A DNA stretch of 64,000 nt from SM1-73 sp964588305 (GTDB lineage Bacteria; Zixibacteria; MSB-5A5; SM1-73), in the NCBI GenBank assembly GCA_964588305.1, contig CAZPOP010000013.1, forward strand, positions 24,090-88,089, in the 5' to 3' direction. The notes under the pieces were generated by a model. That model worked only from the letters and a program-made list of their open reading frames with translations, was not told the origin of the DNA and did not search any database. Below are positions 7,075 to 15,737 of the stretch, piece after piece (positions within the stretch are counted from its first letter, which is position 1; every line of letters starts with the position of its first letter). A program made the translations under genes and the position numbers.

Positions 7075-8901
7075 TCAAACCTGTTCCTTCACCGCAGCCG
7101 TTTGTTCAACGTACATAATGGATTTGTTTCTGCCCAGGCTTTTGGCTTTTAAAAGCGCCATATCAGCACAATAAATGATGCGATCCACGGTTCGGGCATC
7201 GTGTGGATAAATGGCTCCGCCCAGGCTGACGGTGATGTTGTGTTCGTGTCCTACGTTTTCGTCCTTGAAGGAATGATTCATGATGGATCTGCGCAACCGG
7301 TCCATGAATTTGAAGCATTCATCTTGATCCGACTCCGGCATGATCACGCAGAATTCATCACCTCCATATCGAGAGACGACGTCGATCGACCTCACGGTAC
7401 GGTTAAGAAGCTCTCCCAATTGCTTCAAGACCTGATCTCCCGCTTGATGTCCATATGTGTCGTTGTAAGCTTTGAAATCGTCTATGTCGAAGATAACCAG
7501 GGCCAGTTTTCGGCTGAATCTTTTAGCTCTGAAGACCTCCTCGGTCAGACGTTTGTAGAAGTAGCGGTAATTATAGAACCCGGTCATGCTGTCCGTATAG
7601 GAGAGCTCTTCAATGGTTCTGTAGTGCTTGATGTTCTTATAGGTGATCCCAAGCATGCTGATTAGAATTGCCAGAATCTGCAGCTCTATCTGCTGGTATT
7701 TGGATCCATCCGATTTTTCCCCCAGCAGGACCAAGCCAAATCGGTCATAGGTGAAAGAAAGCTTCGCCCCGATCTGAAAACCGGCGCCCAGCAATCTCCT
7801 TAGGACCCCCTCTTCAGATAATTTGCGCATTTCATAAAGAGACCACAGCTCTTTCTCGTTTCTGATCCAACCATAGAGACCCTTTCCCTTTTCGATCCTG
7901 AGATCGACAAGGTCACCCGACGGGGTGCCAAACGAGTACTTGGCAACAATATCGTCGGTCTTCTCTTCTGGCACCATTATCATCACGGATTTAGCTCCCA
8001 GATGATCCTGCATCATCCTGGAAAAGACTGAGAAGAGTCTCTCCTCCTCCAGTATAGAATAGAGATTGTTTACCATCCCGAAGACCGCATTAAGGTCAAA
8101 TATTTTTCTTTTCAAGTCTTTGTTCAATATTGACAGATCCGATCTGGATCGGTTCGAATTGGTGGCAAACTCCTTGTCCATCCCCTTGAGCTTTGCCAAC
8201 AAGTCCTCTTTTTGGAAGTTCAAAGCAAGCTGATGAAAAATCATGTTGGCCAATCTGCACTCTGCCGGGTCTAATCCTTGATCGCTTTTCAGAAGCGCAA
8301 ATCCCCACACATCCAGATCGGTTCCCAAAGGGATGATGAAATTAAACTCGCATTCCTTTTGCAGCGACCGCAAGACCGGAGGCATTCTGAAAGAGTCCAC
8401 CGATTCCAAATCAGTCAAGCCGTCCATCGATTTCAAAACTGATACAAACTCGCCGTTTCGCTTGAAGGACAATCTCCTCCGTCCGGGGAAGGACACGTTG
8501 CTGGCCGTTATCATCCTGTAGGTGTTTTCCTTCTTGGCAAAAAACAGAAACTCCTCTGAATTGAAGAACTCTTTGAAAAAAAGCTTAATTCCGGACGAGA
8601 AATTCGCGCCCTTTTTAGGAGAAAGAGAAGCTCGGCATATCTGAGTGGCCAGCTGGCTCAATTCTAAAAATCTCTCCCTCTTTGTACCCTGCTCTTCGAT
8701 CAAAAGATCGCAGCTTTTCTCCTGTTTCTTGAAAGCCCAAAAAGCCCATCCCCAGGAGAAGAGGATGACCAGGAAAGCTGAACTTAGTTTAAGATACAGC
8801 CGTAGATCGACCAGAAAGAGTAAGAAGAAAAGAGCTGTAAAGAGAAAAACCCCAGCGAGGAAAATCAGAGACTCCTTCTTATTATGGTCAAGATTAAGCA
8901 T
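7075..8901 (-). CDS. Membrane-anchored GAF/GGDEF diguanylate cyclase
   Basis: The 608-residue protein begins with two adjacent transmembrane segments (about residues 12-55). A long GAF-like sensory region follows, with a coiled-coil stretch near residue 235 and a second GAF-like part to about 425. It ends in a GGDEF domain. The active site G513-G-D-E-F517 is intact in 'SRYGGDEFCVIMP', 'FDIDDFKAYNDTYGHQAGDQVL' gives the metal and nucleotide residues, and RSID five residues before GGDEF is a likely c-di-GMP inhibitory I-site. It should make c-di-GMP from GTP under feedback control. No EAL domain or PilZ target is nearby. The input signal is unknown. Confidence 0.92.
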   Translation of the reverse strand: MLNLDHNKKESLIFLAGVFLFTALFFLLFLVDLRLYLKLSSAFLVILFSWGWAFWAFKKQEKSCDLLIEEQGTKRERFLELSQLATQICRASLSPKKGANFSSGIKLFFKEFFNSEEFLFFAKKENTYRMITASNVSFPGRRRLSFKRNGEFVSVLKSMDGLTDLESVDSFRMPPVLRSLQKECEFNFIIPLGTDLDVWGFALLKSDQGLDPAECRLANMIFHQLALNFQKEDLLAKLKGMDKEFATNSNRSRSDLSILNKDLKRKIFDLNAVFGMVNNLYSILEEERLFSVFSRMMQDHLGAKSVMIMVPEEKTDDIVAKYSFGTPSGDLVDLRIEKGKGLYGWIRNEKELWSLYEMRKLSEEGVLRRLLGAGFQIGAKLSFTYDRFGLVLLGEKSDGSKYQQIELQILAILISMLGITYKNIKHYRTIEELSYTDSMTGFYNYRYFYKRLTEEVFRAKRFSRKLALVIFDIDDFKAYNDTYGHQAGDQVLKQLGELLNRTVRSIDVVSRYGGDEFCVIMPESDQDECFKFMDRLRRSIMNHSFKDENVGHEHNITVSLGGAIYPHDARTVDRIIYCADMALLKAKSLGRNKSIMYVEQTAAVKEQV

Positions 8902-9084
8902 ATTTGTACCTGTCGCTCGGAAGACTGATTTGTTTCTTCCTGCCTATTATACTTCTATCGGCTTTTCGGAGGCCTTGTGTAGTGTGGTTGTAAGATAAAT
9001 CAGCTTTTGAGTTTAAGGGAGGGAGGAGGGAACGGAGTGGGAGTGATTGTTCAGAAGTTACAGCTCTTGATCTGATCTACAACT

Positions 9085-9876
9085 CTAGCCCAAGTCTTCA
9101 AGTTCATAAAGAGCTACAGAGGAAAAGACTATCCCTGCGGTTTCGGTTCTCAATCTTCGCAGCCCCAGGGTAATGGGAATAGCCCCCAGGTCTTTGGCTT
9201 TCGAAAGTTCTTCGTCGGTGAATCCTGCTTCCGGACCCACCATAATTGAAACCCTGCGTAAACGATCCTTTCGATCTCTCAATCTCTTTTTTAATTCACC
9301 ACATTCTCTCAGACTTTTTGCCCCCTTTTCCAGGCTGGCTATCAAGGATAGATCAAAGGACTTAATCTTGGGAAGAAAATGGTCAAACCCGATGGGGTTT
9401 TGCACATCTGGCAGAACTGATCTCAATGATTGCTTCATGCTGGCAATGGCCAATCTTGTCCATCTTTGGGTTTTCCGTTTTGCGCCGGCGGATGTCGAGC
9501 CATCCTCCTCAGTAATCTTGCCCATCCTGACAACAGTGTTCTGTGTTAAGATTGGCACAATGGTGGAGACTCCGATCTCCGTGGCCTTTTCTATCAAAAA
9601 ATCCATCTTCATTCCTTTGCAGATGGCTTGAGCTAAGGTCAAATGAACCATGGGCTCATTTTCTCTTTTTTTCTTTGACAGGATTTTGCCTTCCACACAA
9701 TCCTTACCCAAATCCAGAATCAAAACCTTGTACTTCATTCCACACCCATCCACCACGTCGACAGTCTCTCCCTTTTTATGCCTCAACACCGTGACGATAT
9801 GCTTCGCCTCTTCCCCCACGATCTTCAGGCTATCTTTCTTTACGTTTTCAGGATTCACATAGAAGTTGGTAATCAT
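9085..9876 (-). CDS. rsmE: 16S rRNA (uracil1498-N3)-methyltransferase RsmE
   Basis: The 263-residue protein is a SPOUT-class methyltransferase. The N-terminal PUA-like part reads 'EEAKHIVTVLRHKKGETVDVVDG'. The knot motifs are 'VPILTQNTVVRMG', 'MVGPEAGFTDEELSKAKDLGAIPITLGLRRLRTETAGI' and the final 'ALYELEDLG'. It methylates N3 of U1498 in 16S rRNA using SAM. In many bacteria rsmE follows dnaJ (often with prmA), and it does so here without prmA. The ATG at 9876 has no clear Shine-Dalgarno sequence. A hairpin repeat (9884-9934) lies between dnaJ and this start, which may affect its expression. Confidence 0.95.
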   Translation of the reverse strand: MITNFYVNPENVKKDSLKIVGEEAKHIVTVLRHKKGETVDVVDGCGMKYKVLILDLGKDCVEGKILSKKKRENEPMVHLTLAQAICKGMKMDFLIEKATEIGVSTIVPILTQNTVVRMGKITEEDGSTSAGAKRKTQRWTRLAIASMKQSLRSVLPDVQNPIGFDHFLPKIKSFDLSLIASLEKGAKSLRECGELKKRLRDRKDRLRRVSIMVGPEAGFTDEELSKAKDLGAIPITLGLRRLRTETAGIVFSSVALYELEDLG

Positions 9877-9883
9877 GTCTACT

Positions 9884-9934
9884 TGGAGTGCAAACCTTCA
9901 GGCTTGCCGGGGGTGGGACGGGATGCGTCCCTAG
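9884..9934. repeat. TGGAGTG hairpin repeat between dnaJ and rsmE
   Basis: TGGAGTG (9884-9890) is followed by a stem with a TTCA loop (9890-9907, one A-C mismatch), then a second hairpin GGGACG/CGTCCC (9918-9934). The leading TGGAGTG and TTCA loop are shared with 15578-15603 and 36171-36194. Confidence 0.6.
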
Positions 9935-9974
9935 ACCTGGTGTTGAACTTGCATCCGATTAATCTGCTCAGGGG

Positions 9975-11129
9975 CTAAACTCCCAACGTTTCCCTCAATT
10001 TATCAAAAAAGCTCTTATCTCCTTTTGGCGGCTTCAAGTTCTCCTTCTCGGCAAGCTCTTTTAGAAGTTTCTTCTCCTCTGAGCTCAGACGCGTAGGAAC
10101 CCATACCACCACCCGCACCAACTCATCTCCCTTGCCATAGCCGTGAAGATGAGGGATTCCCTTATTCCTGAACTTGAATATCTTTCCGGATTGGGTTCCG
10201 GGTGGTATCTTCAAATTCGCATTTCCATCCAGGGTGGGAACCGCAATCTCGTCCCCCAAAGCGGCCTGAGTAAAGCTCAGCGGGATTTCGCAGATGATGT
10301 GATCCTCGTGCCGCCTGAATGTGGGATGGTCCTCCTCCTCAATCAAGACTATGACGTCTCCGGCAGGCCCGCCTCTTGGCCCCACATTTCCGCCCCCACG
10401 CAGCGGGATGTAGTTTCCTGTTGCCACCCCGGGGGGAACCTTCACGTTCATGGTGCTTGCCCCTTTGACCCTACCCTGCCCACCACACTCAGGGCAGACC
10501 CTATCGATGACGGAACCTTCACCCTGACAGACGTCACAGGTGGTAACGGTGGCAAATTGTCCGAACAGAGAACGGGAGACCCTTCTCACCTGTCCGGCGC
10601 CACGACATTGAGGACACTCCCTTTTGGAGCTTCCTCTCTCCGCGCCGGTGCCGTTGCAGGCCTCGCATTTTTGCATTTTCTTCAGCTTGATTTTCTTCTC
10701 CACCCCGGTGGCTATCTCTTCTAAGGTGAGCTTAAGTCTGATCTGCAAATCCTGTCCTCTTGGGCGTCCTCTTCGGGTTCGAGTGGTGGTCCCGAAAAAA
10801 TCGTCAAAAACGCTTCCGAAGCCTCCGAAATCTCGCATGAAAGCTCGCAAGGCATCGGAAAGACCGAAGCCCCCGAAATCGAATCCTTCGAATCCCCCCG
10901 CACCGGTCACGCCGGCATGACCGAATCGGTCGTATCGTGACCTCTTATCCGGATCTTTCAAAACCTCGTAGGCTTCCGTAGCCTCTTTGAATCTCTCCTC
11001 TGCCTCCTTGTTTCCCGGGTTACGGTCAGGGTGGTGCTGGAGGGCAAGCTTACGGTATGCCTTTTTTATATCATTCTCCGAGGCGCCTCTGTCTAGTCCT
11101 AATACCTCGTAATAATCACGCTTTGGCAT
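9975..11129 (-). CDS. dnaJ: Chaperone DnaJ (Hsp40)
   Basis: This type I DnaJ has 384 residues from the ATG at 11129. A TTG eight codons upstream is in frame but has 'AGGA' too close to it, so the conventional 'MPKRDYYEVLGL' start was preferred. The J domain carries H33-P-D35. A Gly/Phe-rich linker ('GFDFGGFG', 'FGGFGSVFDDFFG') follows. Four CxxCxGxG-type zinc repeats come next ('CEACNGTG', 'CPQCRGAG', 'CDVCQGEG', 'CPECGGQG'), then the C-terminal substrate-binding domains. It stimulates DnaK ATPase and delivers unfolded clients. It is about 8 kb from dnaK, separated by surface-protein genes, and has its own predicted promoter. Confidence 0.97.
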   Translation of the reverse strand: MPKRDYYEVLGLDRGASENDIKKAYRKLALQHHPDRNPGNKEAEERFKEATEAYEVLKDPDKRSRYDRFGHAGVTGAGGFEGFDFGGFGLSDALRAFMRDFGGFGSVFDDFFGTTTRTRRGRPRGQDLQIRLKLTLEEIATGVEKKIKLKKMQKCEACNGTGAERGSSKRECPQCRGAGQVRRVSRSLFGQFATVTTCDVCQGEGSVIDRVCPECGGQGRVKGASTMNVKVPPGVATGNYIPLRGGGNVGPRGGPAGDVIVLIEEEDHPTFRRHEDHIICEIPLSFTQAALGDEIAVPTLDGNANLKIPPGTQSGKIFKFRNKGIPHLHGYGKGDELVRVVVWVPTRLSSEEKKLLKELAEKENLKPPKGDKSFFDKLRETLGV

Positions 11130-11693
11130 ATTCTCGATCTCTCTTCTCGACAAATCCTACAACGGCGGTCGAGGAATTATCTAAACCACAATTTCAACCA
11201 TCTGCTTCTATCTGCATCTCAATCACCATTATCGGCAAATATCATTTTACAGATTATTACCTCTCCAACATACGATTCTTCGCTGTTTTTCAATATATCT
11301 CCCGCAATTTTCTCTGTCAACACTTAATTAGAGCGGTTGTGTCTCGTTCTCCCGAAATCCCGGCGATTTGACTGGATCGTAAGAGCTTGGATCCCTTGAC
11401 GTTGACCTGACAGCATTAGATTCTTACTGAAACGAAAAACGACTGCTCAATGTAGGGTTCCCTTTTCATCTGTTTCTGATTTGTCACCTGAACACAAGAA
11501 TCCTCGGCAAGACACAACATTTTATCTTGACTTTTTCGGTTCCGAAGTTAAATTGTAGGTAGGTTGTAGGCTTCGAAGCTTAAGGGGCTTGATTTGATGA
11601 AAAACTCTCTCAGAATGAATCCTCTCATTCCCTTGCTCGTATATTCTACTGTATGTCCGATAAAACAAACATAACCAAGTTAGGAGGTGCTTC
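11130..11693. other. Divergent intergenic region between dnaJ and the C25 protease gene
   Basis: No gene is seen. The 564-base, AT-rich stretch contains the dnaJ promoter (11292-11320, minus strand) and a weak plus-strand TTGACT-16-TAAATT candidate at 11527-11554. Just before 11694 is the AGGAGGT ribosome binding site (11682-11688). Confidence 0.6.
11292..11320 (-). promoter_or_regulatory. Predicted sigma-70 promoter of dnaJ
   Basis: On the minus strand a perfect TTGACA (11315-11320) is followed after 17 bases by TATATT (11292-11297), about 160 bases before the dnaJ start. Unlike the hrcA promoter, no GAGTGCTAA half-site of CIRCE is seen nearby. Confidence 0.6.
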
Positions 11694-14600
11694 ATGCACA
11701 GAAAGGTCATACTCTTTCTCGTAGTTCTTTTCGCCCTGGTGCTAAGAATTGAGGCGGTCTCTCAGGATTCGCTGAGGGTGGCGGAAAGAATCGCGGAGTT
11801 GAAGCAGATAATCGCAGAATGCGAAGATCCGCTCAAAGTCCCGCCCGGAGTATTCAAAGAGATCAAAATCCTGGAAGGCGTAGAGCCGCGCCCCGACTTC
11901 AAAACAATAAGAGGGATAAAGGCTGAAGGATTGGTGCACATATTTGTTGACGCTTATGTATATCCGCACATCCAGGCCAACTTCGACCAATTCGTCGTCG
12001 ATCTTGAATTCGAGGGCTACACGGTCTTGGTAACTCAGGCCGTCACCGAGACTCCGGAAGACATCCGGGCGATTTTGCAGTCGGAATATTCCTCTGGATT
12101 GGTGGGAGTCATTCTGGTGGGAGAAGTCCCCGCTGCCTGGATAGAGCTTTATCCCATGACACACAATTACCGCTCCCACTTTCCCACGGACTACTTCTAC
12201 ATGGATTTGGACGGAACCTGGGACGATGACGACTCCGACGGCTTTTACGATGATTTCTCCGGCGACATGGAGCCGGAAATTTGGGCGGGAAGAATCACTC
12301 CCTCATTTTGCACATTTGGGGATGAGGTGGAGATGCTTAATCACTACTTCGCCAAAAACCATGCCTATAGAACCGGCAGCATGAGCCTCCCCGACCGGGC
12401 TCTGGGTTACATCGAGATACCCTGGTATGTTCCCCGTCTTGATTACGCCTACGACGACGTGGACATAGTGATAGACGAAAACACCACCACCGCCCTAGAC
12501 TACAAAGATATGCTGCAGGAAGGATATGAGTTTGTGCACCTCTTGTCCCACTCATCCCCCTGGGGAAGCACGTTCTTCCTGGAGGATGACGAGTGGGGCG
12601 GCGGAAGCGTTTTCAGCTATGATATGGCTCATGTTAACCCCGAAGCCATCTTCGTCATTCTGGAAGCCTGCTCCAATGCCAAATACACCGAGACTAATAA
12701 CCTTGGTCAGACCTATATCTTCGGAAGCGACTACTGCCTGGTGGCCATCGGAGAAACCAAGATCATGTATGGGAACAGCTTCGAGGAGCTCTACTACAGC
12801 TTGGGCCAGGGGAACAACCTGGGTGACGCATTTCTCGACTGGAAATGGTGGTATTGGGATTTTTGGCTGGGCTGCGACGTGTTCGGAGACCCCACCCTCA
12901 AACCCCACGGACACGCAAATCCTATGAAAATGGCCGGCTTTTCCTATGAGAGCATAAAGACCGGTGATCCAAAGTGGGAAACCTCCGCGGTTGACATCTC
13001 TCCCTACACCGACGGCAATCCTTCTGCCTGCGTCGATCATTCCGGCAACATCTGGACGGCCTGGAACGCAGGAAGAGACGTCAGGGCCAATATCTGGGCC
13101 AGTTATTATGACGGCAGCTCCTGGTCTGCGCCTGAGGAACCTGCTTTCTCGGTGCCCTGGGATTTTCACCCTTCCATGGTCACCGACAATTCCGGAAAAG
13201 TCTGGATTTTCTGGCAGAGCTACCGGGTATCAGACAACTATATAGATGGATGGGACATCTATGGCGTTTATAATAACGGCTCCTCTTGGTCAAGCCCCAT
13301 CAGAATTACCACCGCTGACCAGTATGATGTTGAGCCGAAATGTGCAGTCGATAGCTCAGGAAAAGTCTGGGTGGTCTGGAGAGCCGAAAGAAAACCAGAC
13401 TCCGATATCATGTACCGTTATTACAATGGCTCATCTTGGTCAGCCGAGGGTTATGTTGCCTCGTCTTACGATGAAGAACGAGACCCCGTCATAACTGTGG
13501 ACAAGTACGGAAACGTATGGGTAGTATGGTACGCCAAGAACGCTGGGAACTGGGATTTATATGGCAAATACTACAACGGCTCTACCTGGTCAAGCCAAAT
13601 ACAGATAACTACCGATCCCGGTTACGATCTCCAACCGTCGGTCACTGCCGACTCGTCAGGCCGCGTGTGGGTGGTCTGGCGCTCCAACAGAAACGGAAAT
13701 TTGGACATCTATTCCAAGTATTATGACGGAATGGCCTGGTCCTCGGACATCCAGGTAACTACCCACACGGGTGATGACCTCTATCCCAGCGTAACTTATA
13801 ACGGCGGGGATAAATTGCTGGTGACCTGGCAGAGCAACCGCGACGGCGACTGGAACATTCATCAAAGTACCTATGAAAGCGGATGGTCAACTCCTGTTCC
13901 GGTAAGCACGGACGAAGGCAATCAGATTCAACCCGCCTCTTTCTTTGATGGCAACAACCAATTTGGCTCAGTATTCCCCGGCGACCAGGAAGAGAACTGG
14001 AATATCTATTACAGCTACACCACAGCACAGTGGTTCGCACCAGCGGTCAACTATCCTGCCGGAGATGCTCCTCGTTCTATTTTCTGTGCAGATTTAGATG
14101 GTGATGGTGATCTGGACTTAGCTGTGGCAAATTCTGAGAGCGACGATGTCTCTATCTTAAAGAACAACGGGGATGGGACATTTTACCTTGACAGTAACTA
14201 TGCAGCAGATAGTCCTTATTCTGTTTTTTGTGCGGATTTAGATGGAGATTGGGATTTAGATTTAGCCATAGCAGAGAGATGGAGCATTGTCTGCATCTTA
14301 AAGAACAACGGTGATGGAACTTTCCAGCCCAAAGTTGACTATGCTGCAGGAAGTGGTCCTGTATCTGTTTTCTGCGCTGATCTGGATGGAGATTGTGATT
14401 TGGACTTGGCCGTGGCGGATTATGATGGCGACAAGGTCTCTATTTTAAAGAACAACGGTGATGGAAGTTTTGAATTGGACAGCTGTTATGCTGCGGGACA
14501 TTATCCTTTATCTGTTTTTTGTGCAGATCTGGATGGAGATTCAGATTTGGACTTAGCTGTGGCAAATCATGATAGCAACAATGTTTCCGTCTTAAAGAAC

Positions 14601-15566
14601 AAGGGTGATGGAACTTTCCAGCCCAAAGTTGATTATTCCGCGGGAGTTTGGCCTTGGTCTGTTTTTTCTGCAGAACTGGATGGGGATTCAGATTTAGACT
14701 TGGCCGTGGCAAATAGAAATAGCAGCAATGTCTCGATCTTAAAGAACTACGGGGATGGAACTTTCCAGCCCAAAGTTGACTATACTGTGGGATCTTGGCC
14801 TCACTCTGTTTTTTGTGCAGATCTGGATGGGAATTTAGATTTAGACTTGGTCGTGGCAAATGCTACTAGCGACAATGTCTCCATCTTGAAGAATAACGGT
14901 GATGGAACTTTCCAGCCCGAAGTTGACTATGCTGTGGGATCTTTGCCTCTCTCTGTTTTTTGTGCCGATTTAGATGGTGATGGTGATTTGGACTTAGCTG
15001 TGGCAAATCATGGAAGCGACAGTGTCTCTATCTTAATTAATTTGACTCAAGTTCCTGGTAACTCGCCACCCTATCCTTTCCCTCTTCTTTCACCCGCAAA
15101 AGACGATACAACTTCAGACATAGTCGAGTTTTATTGGGCAAAAACCCAGGATGTCAATTTGAGCGATCAGATCAGATATGATCTTTACATCACTCACATG
15201 ACGTTTGGCGCTTCTCCTGAAACCACCGATATCATTCACAGCGATCTGGTGAAGAACCGTCACACCGACACCCTGGACATCGGCAGATATGAGTGGAAGG
15301 TAGTGGCTAAGGACAACTGGGGTGCGGAGACGCCGTCTGAAGAGACCTGGAATTTTATCTACTTCATTCGCGGGGACGTCAACGCCGACAGCTTAATCGA
15401 TGCAAGTGATATCATATGCCTTATAAATTATCTCTTTTTGGGCACATCACCACCTGATCCTATGGCGGCCGCTGATGCTAACTGCGATAGCACCGTAGAC
15501 ACAGGGGACCTGATTATCGTAATCAACTATATTTTCTTAGGAACATCGCCGCCTTCTTGCGACTAA
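11694..15566 (+). CDS. Secreted C25-like cysteine peptidase with propeller, FG-GAP repeats and C-terminal dockerin
   Basis: This 1290-residue modular exoprotein has a signal peptide (residues 1-21, ending 'RIEA'). Residues about 75-405 resemble the gingipain (peptidase C25) caspase-like fold, with a candidate dyad of His286 in 'VHLLSHSS' and Cys326 in 'VILEACSNA'. Residues about 430-770 are six or so 'W.VW' beta-propeller-like repeats. Residues about 790-1120 are seven exact 48-residue FG-GAP/VCBS repeats ('CADLDGDGDLDLAVAN ... SILKNNGDGTF'), which usually bind calcium. An Ig-like segment follows. The last 65 residues are a type I dockerin, 'GDVNADSLIDASDIICLINY' plus 'DANCDSTVDTGDLIIVINY'. 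The ribosome binding site AGGAGGT is strong. Protease activity is inferred, and no cohesin partner is in view. Confidence 0.85.
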   Translation: MHRKVILFLVVLFALVLRIEAVSQDSLRVAERIAELKQIIAECEDPLKVPPGVFKEIKILEGVEPRPDFKTIRGIKAEGLVHIFVDAYVYPHIQANFDQFVVDLEFEGYTVLVTQAVTETPEDIRAILQSEYSSGLVGVILVGEVPAAWIELYPMTHNYRSHFPTDYFYMDLDGTWDDDDSDGFYDDFSGDMEPEIWAGRITPSFCTFGDEVEMLNHYFAKNHAYRTGSMSLPDRALGYIEIPWYVPRLDYAYDDVDIVIDENTTTALDYKDMLQEGYEFVHLLSHSSPWGSTFFLEDDEWGGGSVFSYDMAHVNPEAIFVILEACSNAKYTETNNLGQTYIFGSDYCLVAIGETKIMYGNSFEELYYSLGQGNNLGDAFLDWKWWYWDFWLGCDVFGDPTLKPHGHANPMKMAGFSYESIKTGDPKWETSAVDISPYTDGNPSACVDHSGNIWTAWNAGRDVRANIWASYYDGSSWSAPEEPAFSVPWDFHPSMVTDNSGKVWIFWQSYRVSDNYIDGWDIYGVYNNGSSWSSPIRITTADQYDVEPKCAVDSSGKVWVVWRAERKPDSDIMYRYYNGSSWSAEGYVASSYDEERDPVITVDKYGNVWVVWYAKNAGNWDLYGKYYNGSTWSSQIQITTDPGYDLQPSVTADSSGRVWVVWRSNRNGNLDIYSKYYDGMAWSSDIQVTTHTGDDLYPSVTYNGGDKLLVTWQSNRDGDWNIHQSTYESGWSTPVPVSTDEGNQIQPASFFDGNNQFGSVFPGDQEENWNIYYSYTTAQWFAPAVNYPAGDAPRSIFCADLDGDGDLDLAVANSESDDVSILKNNGDGTFYLDSNYAADSPYSVFCADLDGDWDLDLAIAERWSIVCILKNNGDGTFQPKVDYAAGSGPVSVFCADLDGDCDLDLAVADYDGDKVSILKNNGDGSFELDSCYAAGHYPLSVFCADLDGDSDLDLAVANHDSNNVSVLKNKGDGTFQPKVDYSAGVWPWSVFSAELDGDSDLDLAVANRNSSNVSILKNYGDGTFQPKVDYTVGSWPHSVFCADLDGNLDLDLVVANATSDNVSILKNNGDGTFQPEVDYAVGSLPLSVFCADLDGDGDLDLAVANHGSDSVSILINLTQVPGNSPPYPFPLLSPAKDDTTSDIVEFYWAKTQDVNLSDQIRYDLYITHMTFGASPETTDIIHSDLVKNRHTDTLDIGRYEWKVVAKDNWGAETPSEETWNFIYFIRGDVNADSLIDASDIICLINYLFLGTSPPDPMAAADANCDSTVDTGDLIIVINYIFLGTSPPSCD
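14066..15073 (+). repeat. Seven tandem 144-bp FG-GAP coding repeats
   Basis: The codons for 'FCADLDGD' recur every 144 bases (for example at 14085 and 14229) through seven copies. DNA similarity between copies is high, so recent expansion or slippage by recombination is likely. Confidence 0.8.
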
Positions 15567-15577
15567 GACAACGCTTC

Positions 15578-15603
15578 TGGAGTGCAAAGCTTCAGCTTTG
15601 CCG
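15578..15603. repeat. TGGAGTG hairpin repeat after the C25 gene
   Basis: TGGAGT precedes a perfect 7-bp hairpin GCAAAGC-TTCA-GCTTTGC (15584-15601). This is the same design as at 9884 and 36171. Confidence 0.65.
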
Positions 15604-15631
15604 CAGAGCATTAATCAAGGCATTTGTGAAA

Positions 15632-15674
15632 GTGGCGCAGGTTGACCACCAAACCTGCGCCACAATTCTTTTTT
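15632..15674 (+). terminator. Intrinsic terminator of the C25 gene, built on a GTGGCGC hairpin repeat
   Basis: A perfect 12-bp inverted repeat (GTGGCGCAGGTT 15632-15643 / AACCTGCGCCAC 15652-15663) with an 8-base loop is followed on the plus strand by AATTCTTTTTT. It lies 65 bases after the stop codon. A second copy of this hairpin, with an 8-base loop and no T-run, is at 18906-18937. The terminator therefore seems to be recruited from a repeat family. Confidence 0.7.
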
Positions 15675-15737
15675 CACTCTCAGTTGAACCTTGGTGAAGA
15701 ACACCAAGGGGAACTTAGGAAACTCACCAGGTGATTC

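Noticed and set aside
6935..7174. 79-codon plus-strand frame between the UbiA and GGDEF genes
   Set aside because: It overlaps the 3' end of the GGDEF gene and shows no conserved features.
8946..8951. TATAAT on the minus strand before the GGDEF gene as a promoter
   Set aside because: The -10 box is perfect but no acceptable -35 box lies 15-19 bases upstream.
14066..15073. Tandem 144-bp repeats considered as a CRISPR array
   Set aside because: The repeats are in frame, encode FG-GAP motifs and have no unique spacers.
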